From an uncultured Candidatus Binatia bacterium (GTDB lineage Bacteria; Desulfobacterota; Binatia; UBA9968; JAJDTQ01), in contig OY282432.1 in NCBI GenBank assembly GCA_958295985.1, forward strand, positions 2,389,001 through 2,453,000: 64,000 nt of DNA, written 5' to 3'. The notes beneath the pieces were generated by a model. That model was not told the origin of the DNA, searched no databases, and saw only the letters and a program-made list of their open reading frames with translations. A program made the position numbers and the translations under genes. Shown in pieces: positions 25,744 to 36,736 of the stretch. The first letter of the stretch is position 1; the number at the start of each line of letters is the position of its first letter.

Positions 25744-26494
25744 CAGGAGCGCGCCGCTCATCGGGGTGACCACCTACGGCCGCGGCTCGCACAACCGGTA
25801 CATCCTTCCCGCGGCGTACGTGGACGCGGTGCGCCGCGCGGGCGGCATCCCGTTGCTGCTGCCCCCCGGGGAAGAGCGCCTGGAAGCCGTCGTGCGGCTG
25901 CTGAAAGCCGTGGTGCTCACGGGCGGCGGGGATCTCGATCCGGACCTCTACGGCGGCAACCGCCACGAAACCATCTACATGGTGGAGCCGGAACGGGACC
26001 GGTCCGAGATCGAACTGGCCCGGCGGGTGTTCGATCTGGGCCTCCCCACCCTGGCCATCTGTCGCGGCGCGCAGGTCTTGAACGTTTGCGAGGGCGGGAC
26101 CCTGATCGAGCACCTGCCCGACGCGGTGGGGGAGACGGTGGTCCATCGCGCGCCGCCGCGGGAGCCCATCGCCCATCCGGTGAGCGTGGAGCGGGGTTCG
26201 CGGCTGGCCGGGATCCTGGGCGCCACCGACTTCTCGTGCCTTTCCTGGCACCATCAGGCCATTCGCCGCGTGGCGCCCCGGTTCGAGGTTGTGGCACGTG
26301 CCCCGGACGGCACCATCGAGGGGCTGGAGATGCCGTCGCATCCCTGGCTCATCGCGGTGCAGTGGCACCCCGAGCTCACCGCGGCGGAAGACCCTGTACA
26401 GCAGCGCCTGTTCGACGCGCTGGTGGAGGCCACGGGTGATCGTCGAACGCCGGCGCCCGACGTTCAACGCCGGCGCCCCCCTGACCCGGCATAG
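25727..26494 (+). CDS. gamma-glutamyl-GABA hydrolase family protein (PuuD-like)
   Basis: Class I glutamine amidotransferase-like hydrolase. Cys nucleophile in AICRGAQVLNV, preceded by the TGGGDLDP loop, and the catalytic His-x-Glu in QWHPEL. It would release glutamate from gamma-glutamylated products made by the upstream ligase. The start is unclear: the conserved first strand APLIGVTTYG requires initiation before 25766 (the first GTG), and the only candidate with a good ribosome site (GGAAAGGA) is an ATT at 25727, overlapping the ligase gene by 17 bp. A much earlier in-frame ATG (25469) would overlap the ligase by 275 bp and is unlikely. Confidence 0.85.
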   Translation: MSKGSDRSAPLIGVTTYGRGSHNRYILPAAYVDAVRRAGGIPLLLPPGEERLEAVVRLLKAVVLTGGGDLDPDLYGGNRHETIYMVEPERDRSEIELARRVFDLGLPTLAICRGAQVLNVCEGGTLIEHLPDAVGETVVHRAPPREPIAHPVSVERGSRLAGILGATDFSCLSWHHQAIRRVAPRFEVVARAPDGTIEGLEMPSHPWLIAVQWHPELTAAEDPVQQRLFDALVEATGDRRTPAPDVQRRRPPDPA

Positions 26495-26600
26495 CCGGAA
26501 CCGGGGACGTGTCCTTCGACTTGGCCGGCGCGACGTCCGTCCCGAACGCGTCGGGGGACTCGGGACGAACGTGGTGGTTTCTTCGTCCTCTTGCACGGCA
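26480..26600. repeat. dispersed intergenic repeat, copy 2
   Basis: Begins CTGACCCGGCATAGCCGGAA and ends near TTCTTCGTCCTCTTG, matching the ends of the element at 6211-6360 in order and orientation, with shared CCTTCGACT and GGGACGAACGT pieces inside. Its first bases overlap the end of the PuuD-like gene, so the last codons of that gene come from the repeat. Confidence 0.6.
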
Positions 26601-26676
26601 CTGCGCGGATAAGGGACGGGCGCGGCGTCTCCCCAACGTTATGGGCGAGAGGCCGCACCCGGTCCGGGATTTTTTC

Positions 26677-27467
26677 ATGCGTCTCAAGAACAAGGTAGCG
26701 CTCATCACCGGCGGCGCCGGCGGTATCGGCCGGGAGACGGCGCTGCTGTTCGCGCGCGAGGGCGCGCGGGTGGTGATCGCCGACGTCGAGGACCGCGGCG
26801 GCAAGCGTTTGGCCGGCCGCATCAAGCGGGGCGGCGGCGAGGCGGTGTACTGTCGCGCGGACGTGTCCCGGGACGGCGACTGCGCCGGCATGGTGGAGGC
26901 CGCGGAGGCCGCCTTCGGCGCGCTCCACGTCCTGTTCAACAACGCCGGCGTCATGCTCGCCGACGACGGCGGCGCGGTGGACACCTCCGAGGCGGTCTGG
27001 GACGCCACGCTGGCGGTGAACCTCAAGGGGGTGTTCCTGGGCTGCAAGCACGGCATCCCGGCCCTGCGCCGGGCCGGCGGCGGCGCCGTCATCAACACGG
27101 CCTCGTTCGTGGCTCTCATGGGCGCGGCCACGCCGCAGCTTGCCTACACCGCCAGCAAAGGGGGCGTGGTGGCCCTGACCCGGGAGCTGGCGGTGATCCA
27201 CGCCCGGGAGAACATCCGGGTCAACGCGCTGTGCCCGGGGCCGCTGCGCACGGAGTTGCTCATGAAGGTGCTGAACACCTCGCGGAAGCGCCAACGGAGG
27301 CTGGTGCACATTCCCATGGGACGTTTCGGCGAGGCCCGGGAGATCGCCCGGGCGGCGTTGTACCTGGCCAGTGACGAGTCCTCCTTCGTCACCGGCGCCG
27401 AGTTCGTGGTGGACGGCGGCATCACCGCGGCCTACGTGACGCCGGAGCCGGCGCGGCCGCGGAAGGC

Positions 27468-27471
<4 letters not shown>
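26677..27471 (+). CDS. SDR family NAD(P)-dependent oxidoreductase
   Basis: A 264-aa classical short-chain dehydrogenase. TGGAGGIG (about 10-17) is the cofactor loop, NNAGV the structural motif, Ser in [11 protein letters not shown] and YTASK the catalytic Tyr/Lys pair. The Asp after the second strand (VVIADVED) favours NAD. Start is ambiguous between 26677 and an in-frame ATG at 26641; neither has a strong ribosome site. Its stop overlaps the metH start by GTGA. Substrate unknown. Confidence 0.88.
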
Positions 27472-31160
<3,689 letters not shown>

Positions 31161-31217
31161 GGATGCGCTTCGCCGACCCGGACGGACTCCCGGCGCCCGG
31201 CGAGTCTCCGGGACGGT

Positions 31218-32048
31218 CTACGGTCCCGACGATCCTTTCAGGAAGCCGTTGACCAGCGCGGCCGCGGCCTCCGCGGCTTCTGCCTGGGGGCTGTGGCCGG
31301 CGCCCTTCACCCGTTCCGGGCCGTAGGAGTTGGGGATGCCGGCGGCGTAGGCCTCGCCGTGGGCCAGGGGCACCATGCGGTCGGCTTCGCCCCACAGCAC
31401 CAGCGTCGGCGCCGCGATGCGGTGCAGCCGGCTGCGCAGCGAGCGGTTGTAGAAGTAGGGTGGATTGAAGCCGAACCGGTTGGTGAAGCGCAGCATCTGG
31501 TAGCGCCGCAGCTCGTCCTCGATGTTCTCGGCCCGGCCGTCGGGGAACAGCTTGTGGCCTGCGGGCGTCCGGTCGCTCTCGAACAGCATGGCCCGCAGCT
31601 CGGAATAGTCGGTGCCCCGCACCGGGTGGGACATCATGAAGATGTCGCCGATGGGCGCCCCGGGCACGAACAGGCCCGTTGCGCCCATGAGCACGAGCCG
31701 GCGGACCTTCTCGGGGTGCCGCGCCGCGAGCTCGGCCGCGAGCCAGCCCCCGACACAGGCGCCCACCACGTCGAACCGCTCGAGTCCCAGCGCGTCGATG
31801 ACCTCCAGGTAATGGAAGACCAGGTCCTCGACGGATTCCAGATACTCGATCTCGTCCGACGCCGCGCACCCGGGATGGGCCGGGGCGTAGAGCCGGCAGC
31901 GTTCCAGGAGCTTCTCGTGGAACGGCATCCAGCCTTCCGTGACCCCGTGGACGTCCGCGAACCCGTGCAGGTAGAGGGTGGCGTCGCCGGAACCGTCTTC
32001 CAGGACCGTGACCTTCCGGCCGTTGATCTCCAGCGTTCGCCGGCTCAT
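31218..32048 (-). CDS. alpha/beta hydrolase with cysteine at the nucleophile position
   Basis: A 276-aa hydrolase resembling C-C bond (meta-cleavage) hydrolases. The nucleophile elbow reads VVGACVGGWLAAEL (about 95-108), with Cys where this family normally has Ser; Asp in LWGEADRMVP and His in GAGHSPQ complete a triad. Its ATG overlaps the LLM stop codon by ATGA, so the two genes are coupled. This pairing of a flavin monooxygenase-like gene with a hydrolase is common in degradative operons; substrate unknown. Confidence 0.87.
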   Translation of the reverse strand: MSRRTLEINGRKVTVLEDGSGDATLYLHGFADVHGVTEGWMPFHEKLLERCRLYAPAHPGCAASDEIEYLESVEDLVFHYLEVIDALGLERFDVVGACVGGWLAAELAARHPEKVRRLVLMGATGLFVPGAPIGDIFMMSHPVRGTDYSELRAMLFESDRTPAGHKLFPDGRAENIEDELRRYQMLRFTNRFGFNPPYFYNRSLRSRLHRIAAPTLVLWGEADRMVPLAHGEAYAAGIPNSYGPERVKGAGHSPQAEAAEAAAALVNGFLKGSSGP

Positions 32049-33289
32049 GCGACCGCTCCGGCCGCAAGGGTTTCCTCCATCCTCGGGTAGGCTTTGGAGA
32101 AGACCCTCGCGGAGTCTTCCCTCAGCGCCGGGGCCACCTGGGTGGCGAACAGGCGCTGGCTCTTGAGCGCCAGCTCCCCGGGCATGTTGCCGAGGTGGAA
32201 CTGGATCAGCAGGTTGCCGACCTGCGATTTCTCGATGAGGTCGAGGATCTTCCGGTGCACGGTTTCGGGACTCCCCACGACGATGGACTGGGCCTTGTCC
32301 AGCTCGTCCCAGTCGCGCACGTCCCCCAGCATGGAACGCTCGGGGTCGGAGTGCTTCAGGAATTCCTTCCAGGCGGGCGCGGGGATGTAGGGCACGCCGG
32401 CGCCGAAGGTGAGCTGACGGCCTTCCTTGCGGAGATGGCCCTTGAGGCAGTTGCGCAGGAAATACCAGACTCCCTCCTCGCACTCCTCCCTGGCCTGGGC
32501 ATCGGTCTCGCCCACGTAGGCTGACATCAGGATGCCCATGCGGAACGGCTGGTAGGCATCGCCGTGCTCTTCCAGCACCTTGGAGAACTGCTCACGGGCC
32601 TTGTAGGTCTCGCCGCCGTGGCTCCGGGAGGAGAGGAAGTAGCAAAAGCCGCGTTTCGCCACCTCCGTCAGCGTCGACGCGCTCCGGGAACCGGGGACCC
32701 ATACGGGAGGGTGGGGCTTCTGGGTGGGCTTGGGCCAGGGATTGACGTAGCGCAGCGGGTAATGGTGGCCCTCGTGGTTGAACGGGCCGTCGTCGGTCCA
32801 CGCGCGCGTCACCAGGTCCACGGCTTCCCAGAAGCGTTCCCGCGAGGTCACCGACGGGACGTCGTAGTTGTAGTTCTCCGGTCCGCCGCCGGGCGCGAAT
32901 CCGGCAATGACGCGACCGTTGCTCATGTTGTCGAGCATGGCGTACTCTTCGGCCACCCGGAGCGGGTTGATGTGAAGCGGCAGCAGGTTGCCCAGCACGA
33001 CGATCCTGGCCTTGCTGGAGCGTTGCGTCAGCGCCGCGGCGATGAGGTTCGGCGAGGGCATCAGGCCGTAGATGTTCTGGTGATGCTCGTTCAGCACCAA
33101 CCCGTCGAAGCCCAGTTCGTCGGCGTAGGCAAGCTGGTCGATGTATTCCTGGAACAGGCCGCGGGACTTTTCCGAGTCCCAGAGACTGTTGGGGACCGTC
33201 ACCCAGCCGGTATCGTACTTCTCGTCGAAGTCCTTCGGCAGGTGAGGATACGCCATGAAATGCCAACAGAAGAGCTGTACTGGGTGCAT
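32045..33289 (-). CDS. LLM class flavin-dependent oxidoreductase
   Basis: A 414-aa luciferase-like monooxygenase. Typical pieces are the GLVLNEHHQN strand-loop with the active-site His pair, LLPLHINPLRVAEEYAMLD, and GRVIAGFAPGG. The start at 33289 (MHPVQLF) follows a GGGAGGGA site; a TTG 12 bases earlier is possible but unnecessary. It probably oxidises the compound whose product the coupled alpha/beta hydrolase cleaves. Flavin type (FMN or F420) is not certain. Confidence 0.9.
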   Translation of the reverse strand: MHPVQLFCWHFMAYPHLPKDFDEKYDTGWVTVPNSLWDSEKSRGLFQEYIDQLAYADELGFDGLVLNEHHQNIYGLMPSPNLIAAALTQRSSKARIVVLGNLLPLHINPLRVAEEYAMLDNMSNGRVIAGFAPGGGPENYNYDVPSVTSRERFWEAVDLVTRAWTDDGPFNHEGHHYPLRYVNPWPKPTQKPHPPVWVPGSRSASTLTEVAKRGFCYFLSSRSHGGETYKAREQFSKVLEEHGDAYQPFRMGILMSAYVGETDAQAREECEEGVWYFLRNCLKGHLRKEGRQLTFGAGVPYIPAPAWKEFLKHSDPERSMLGDVRDWDELDKAQSIVVGSPETVHRKILDLIEKSQVGNLLIQFHLGNMPGELALKSQRLFATQVAPALREDSARVFSKAYPRMEETLAAGAVA

Positions 33290-33329
33290 GTTCCCTCCCA
33301 ACGTGAGACGGCAGGGTCCGGGCCGTCAT

Positions 33330-33917
33330 TCAGGTGAAGCTCCGGGCCCGCGCTCTTCTCCTCAGGCGAACGCGGGTCCACCCCATCAACCAGCCGATGA
33401 GCAGGATCCCCGCGCCGGCCACGAACCACCGCAGCCGCACGTCCCGCTGGAGGTCGGTGCTTTCCTGTTGAAGCCGCCGAAGCAGGCGTTTGTCGCTCAG
33501 GTTGTCCTTGTTGAGCTTGTCGTTGTCGGCCATGAGCTGCAAGTTCTCGCCGCGAAGCTGTTCGAGCTCCGCGGCCTGGGCTTTGACCTTGGCGGTCAAA
33601 TCTTCGACCCGGCGCCGGGGCGGCACCTCGCTCGTCAGGAAGCTCTTGAGCACGTAGCCCTGGCGCCCGTCCGGGAGCGACACCAGACTGTACTCGCCTT
33701 CCTCTCTCACGACTTCCATCTCGTTCCCGGTCTTCAGCACCGCGATGATCCGGTGCTCGACGCTCGGTCCCGTGCGCAGCATGAGCTCGCGATAGCCGTT
33801 GACGTAAAGCGTTTGCGCGTGGCAGAACCCGCCGGACAAGAGCACCATCAGGCCAACGAGCCATACCGGACGGACCGTGGCACGGGTTCGCCCAAACCTG
33901 TCGCGTTCATGGTTCAT
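33330..33917 (-). CDS. SH3-domain/coiled-coil membrane protein (TIGR04211/YgiM-like)
   Basis: A 195-aa protein: signal peptide (about 18-35), a bacterial SH3 domain from TLYVNGYRELMLRTGPS to SLPDGRQGYVLKSFL, a coiled coil (about 104-160, LTAKVKAQAAELEQLRGENL), and a C-terminal membrane helix (AGAGILLIGWLMGW) with an arginine-rich tail. This order is diagnostic for the TIGR04211 family; the function is unknown, presumably linked to the envelope. Transcribed leftward after the carboxylesterase gene, 67 bp away. Confidence 0.87.
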   Translation of the reverse strand: MNHERDRFGRTRATVRPVWLVGLMVLLSGGFCHAQTLYVNGYRELMLRTGPSVEHRIIAVLKTGNEMEVVREEGEYSLVSLPDGRQGYVLKSFLTSEVPPRRRVEDLTAKVKAQAAELEQLRGENLQLMADNDKLNKDNLSDKRLLRRLQQESTDLQRDVRLRWFVAGAGILLIGWLMGWTRVRLRRRARARSFT

Positions 33918-33984
33918 GAGCGTTCGCAGGAGCACCGGGAGCCGCCCTCTCTCGATCCTTTTCCCTTGGCGCCGGCGCCGGACA

Positions 33985-34860
33985 CTAGGCCGCGTCCCGC
34001 AGGCAACCCATCTGCGACAACACGGTGCGCGCCATGAGGCTGTCCCTTTCGCCCAACTGACCGGAAACGGAGAAGTGGTGCGTTCCGGGCACCTCCAGGT
34101 AACTGCACTCCACTCCCCGCTCCTGACACAGGGCAAAGAAGTCCCTGGACATGCCGATCCACCCACGGGTTTCCGCCATGCCCACCGCCACCACCAGTGG
34201 CGTTCGGTCAAGCGGAGGATGGATCATGGCGCTGACCTCGCGCGCGCCGGCGGGCGTCAGGCGGATGTCCTCGTTGACCGAGACATGCAGGACCGGGTCG
34301 GGGTCGTAGACTCCGGTGATGGCCACGGCGCCTTTGATCAGGTCCACGGGAAGACCGTCCTCCTCCCAGCGGTGGCTCACCGCCCGGGCTACCAGGTGAC
34401 CGCCGGCGGAGGACCCGGACAGATAGAGCCGCTGCGGGTCGCCGCCGTGATCGGCGATGTGGGTGTAGACCCACCCGATCCCTTCTCGGGTCTCGCGCAT
34501 GATGTCCGGCACGGTGACCTGCGGACAGAGGTCGTATTCCAGCAGCACCAGGGTGACGCCGGCTTCGACGAACGGTTCGGCGATGAAGCTGTAGGCGTCC
34601 TTGCTGCCGCCGCGCCAGTACCCGCCGTGGATATAGACCTGCACCGGGGCGCCGGCCTGACCGGCCGGGAAGATGTCGAGCAGCATCCGGGGCCCGTGAC
34701 CGTAGCGCACGTCGCGGAAGTGCTTCAGCTTCGCGCGGGTGGCTTCGCTCGCCTTCTCTCTCTCCACCGCCAGCCGGGGATACTCGGTCACGGTAACGCG
34801 AGGGTTGAACTGATACTCCATCTCCTCGCGTTTGAAGTCCTTGTATACGGTTTCCGCCAT
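33985..34860 (-). CDS. alpha/beta hydrolase (carboxylesterase, kynurenine formamidase-like)
   Basis: A 291-aa hydrolase of the HSL/formamidase-like branch: oxyanion motif YIHGGYWRGG (about 81-90), nucleophile elbow LSGSSAGGHL (about 146-155), and His in VPGTHHFSV. A strong GGGAGGAG site precedes the ATG at 34860; an earlier ATG 11 codons upstream lacks one. Likely hydrolyses small esters or amides; the native substrate is not predictable. Confidence 0.87.
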   Translation of the reverse strand: MAETVYKDFKREEMEYQFNPRVTVTEYPRLAVEREKASEATRAKLKHFRDVRYGHGPRMLLDIFPAGQAGAPVQVYIHGGYWRGGSKDAYSFIAEPFVEAGVTLVLLEYDLCPQVTVPDIMRETREGIGWVYTHIADHGGDPQRLYLSGSSAGGHLVARAVSHRWEEDGLPVDLIKGAVAITGVYDPDPVLHVSVNEDIRLTPAGAREVSAMIHPPLDRTPLVVAVGMAETRGWIGMSRDFFALCQERGVECSYLEVPGTHHFSVSGQLGERDSLMARTVLSQMGCLRDAA

Positions 34861-35107
34861 GCGAACTCCTCCCGGAATCCTCCTTGAAGCCATTCCCCTG
34901 CCGGGCCTCCACCGAGTTACGAAGGCATCCTTTGGTTCCGCAGGCTGCCGGTGGGAAGCATTCTCGGATTCTGCTCGTGCACCCTGTGTAGCAGATACGG
35001 CCGCGTGAAGCGAGAAGAGACCCGGCGGTGGCGCGCACGGCGTGAGCCCTCCACGCCCGAACCGTATCCCTTGTCACCGGGCGGAACTTGCCGTAAGGAA
35101 GAGCGGC

Positions 35108-36442
35108 ATGGATACCACGAGCTATGCGGAACGGCGTGAGGCTTTCATGAAGACCCTGGGTGAGGGAGTGGCGATCCTGCAGGCCGCGCCCCAGGCCACC
35201 CGGTCGAACGATGTGGAGTACCGGTACCGGCAGGACAACGACCTCCTCTATCTCACCGGGTTCCCGGAACCCAACAGCCTTTGCGTCCTGTCACCGCAGC
35301 ATGACCGGGAACGTTTCATCCTGTTCGTGCAGCCGCGGGACCGGGAGAAGGAGACGTGGACCGGAAAGCGGTACGGTGAGGATGGGGCCCGGGAGGTGTT
35401 TGGCGCGGACGCCGCGTATGCCATCGATCGGGTGCGGGAGATCCTGCCGGAACACTTGGCGCGCACCGAAAACGTCTACTTTGCGCCGGGGCGGGACGAG
35501 GGCATGAATGGCCTGATCCGGGACCTGATCGACAACAGCAGGTCCGGGCGCGCCCGGACGGGCCGGGGCGTGGTGTCCCTGGTGGACCCGGCGGCGATCC
35601 TGCACGAAATGCGCCTCTACAAGTCGGGCGGGGAACTGGACCTCATGCGCAAGGCCGTGGCCGCGTCCGCCCGCGCGCACGTGGCGGCCATGAGCGAGGT
35701 CCGGGACGGCACCTTCGAGTACGAATTGGAGGCGCTCCTGGAGTACCACTTCCGCTCCGCCGGCGGGTCGGGCACGGCCTATCCGTCCATCGTCGCCTCC
35801 GGCGCCAACGCGACCATCCTCCACTACATCCAGAATGACCGCCGCATGCACGACGGCGACCTGGTGCTCATCGACGCCGGCGCGGAGTTCGACGGCTACT
35901 GCTCGGACGTGACCCGGACCTTTCCCGTGGGGGCGGGCTATTCGCCGCCCCAGCGGCGTATCTACGAAATCGTCCTCCGGGCTCAGAAGGAAGGGATCGC
36001 TGCGGTCCGTCCCGGCGCGTCCATGGAGGACATCCACCAACGGGCCACCGAAGTGCTGGTGGAAGGGTTGCTCGAACTCGGTCTCCTGTCGGGTGCCGCG
36101 GGCGAGCTCATCGAGAAGCGCGAGCACGCCCGTTTCTACATGCACCGGACCGGCCATTGGCTGGGTCTGGATGTCCACGACGTGGGTCGGTACCGCGTGG
36201 ACGGCGCCGCACGCCCGCTGGAGCCCGGGATGGTGCTCACCGTGGAGCCGGGTCTCTACATCGCCGACGACCTGGAGGATGTGAGCCCCGACTACCGCGG
36301 CATCGGTGTCCGCATCGAGGACGACGTCCTGGTCACCGAAGCCGGGCACGACGTGCTGTCGGCGGCGATCCCCAAGGAGGTCGACGACATCGAAGCCATT
36401 CGGAAGCAGGCCCTGGGCAGCCCGCGCCCGGCGACCCGCTGA
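35108..36442 (+). CDS. pepP: Xaa-Pro aminopeptidase
   Basis: A 444-aa M24B metallopeptidase, removing N-terminal residues before proline. The N-terminal creatinase domain begins AERREAFMKTLG, with the DLLYLTGFPEP strand. All five metal ligands of the pita-bread domain can be seen: DAGAEFDGYCSDVTRTF (two Asp), HWLGLDVHDVG (His), VEPGLYI and VRIEDDVLV (two Glu). Start at 35108 follows AAGGAAGAG. It stands alone between leftward genes. The gene symbol is by family similarity. Confidence 0.92.
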   Translation: MDTTSYAERREAFMKTLGEGVAILQAAPQATRSNDVEYRYRQDNDLLYLTGFPEPNSLCVLSPQHDRERFILFVQPRDREKETWTGKRYGEDGAREVFGADAAYAIDRVREILPEHLARTENVYFAPGRDEGMNGLIRDLIDNSRSGRARTGRGVVSLVDPAAILHEMRLYKSGGELDLMRKAVAASARAHVAAMSEVRDGTFEYELEALLEYHFRSAGGSGTAYPSIVASGANATILHYIQNDRRMHDGDLVLIDAGAEFDGYCSDVTRTFPVGAGYSPPQRRIYEIVLRAQKEGIAAVRPGASMEDIHQRATEVLVEGLLELGLLSGAAGELIEKREHARFYMHRTGHWLGLDVHDVGRYRVDGAARPLEPGMVLTVEPGLYIADDLEDVSPDYRGIGVRIEDDVLVTEAGHDVLSAAIPKEVDDIEAIRKQALGSPRPATR

Positions 36443-36482
36443 CGCGGAGCGGTTCGACGCCTTCGGTCCCGGCGCTTCCCGC

Positions 36483-36668
36483 TCAATCGCAGCCGAGACA
36501 GCGAACGGTCTCGAAGATGACCTTTTCGTCGGCGCCGGTGCGGGCGTGGTCCAGCACGATGCGAAGCGCCTTGGACGGGTCGGGGAGCTCGTGCTTCCTG
36601 GCCATGGCTTCCAGCCAATCCTGTTGCACCCGCTCGATCTCCAGGCTCGCGTTGATCTTGTCCTTCAT
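36483..36668 (-). CDS. small conserved hypothetical protein
   Basis: A 61-aa, mostly helical acidic-basic protein (LEIERVQQDWLEAMARKH, then PSKALRIVLDHAR) ending in VRCLGCD, with a CxxC near the C-terminus. The pattern of an amphipathic helix followed by an 'SKALR' helix is vaguely like ribbon-helix-helix proteins, but no assignment is made. An AAAGGAG site lies 7 bases upstream of the ATG at 36668, supporting it as a real gene rather than a shadow. Confidence 0.6.
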   Translation of the reverse strand: MKDKINASLEIERVQQDWLEAMARKHELPDPSKALRIVLDHARTGADEKVIFETVRCLGCD

Positions 36669-36736
36669 TCGATGCTCCTTTCTTGGGAACCTGTCCGGGC
36701 AGGCAGGAATCGACTGCCCGGACGGACCCCCGGGCC

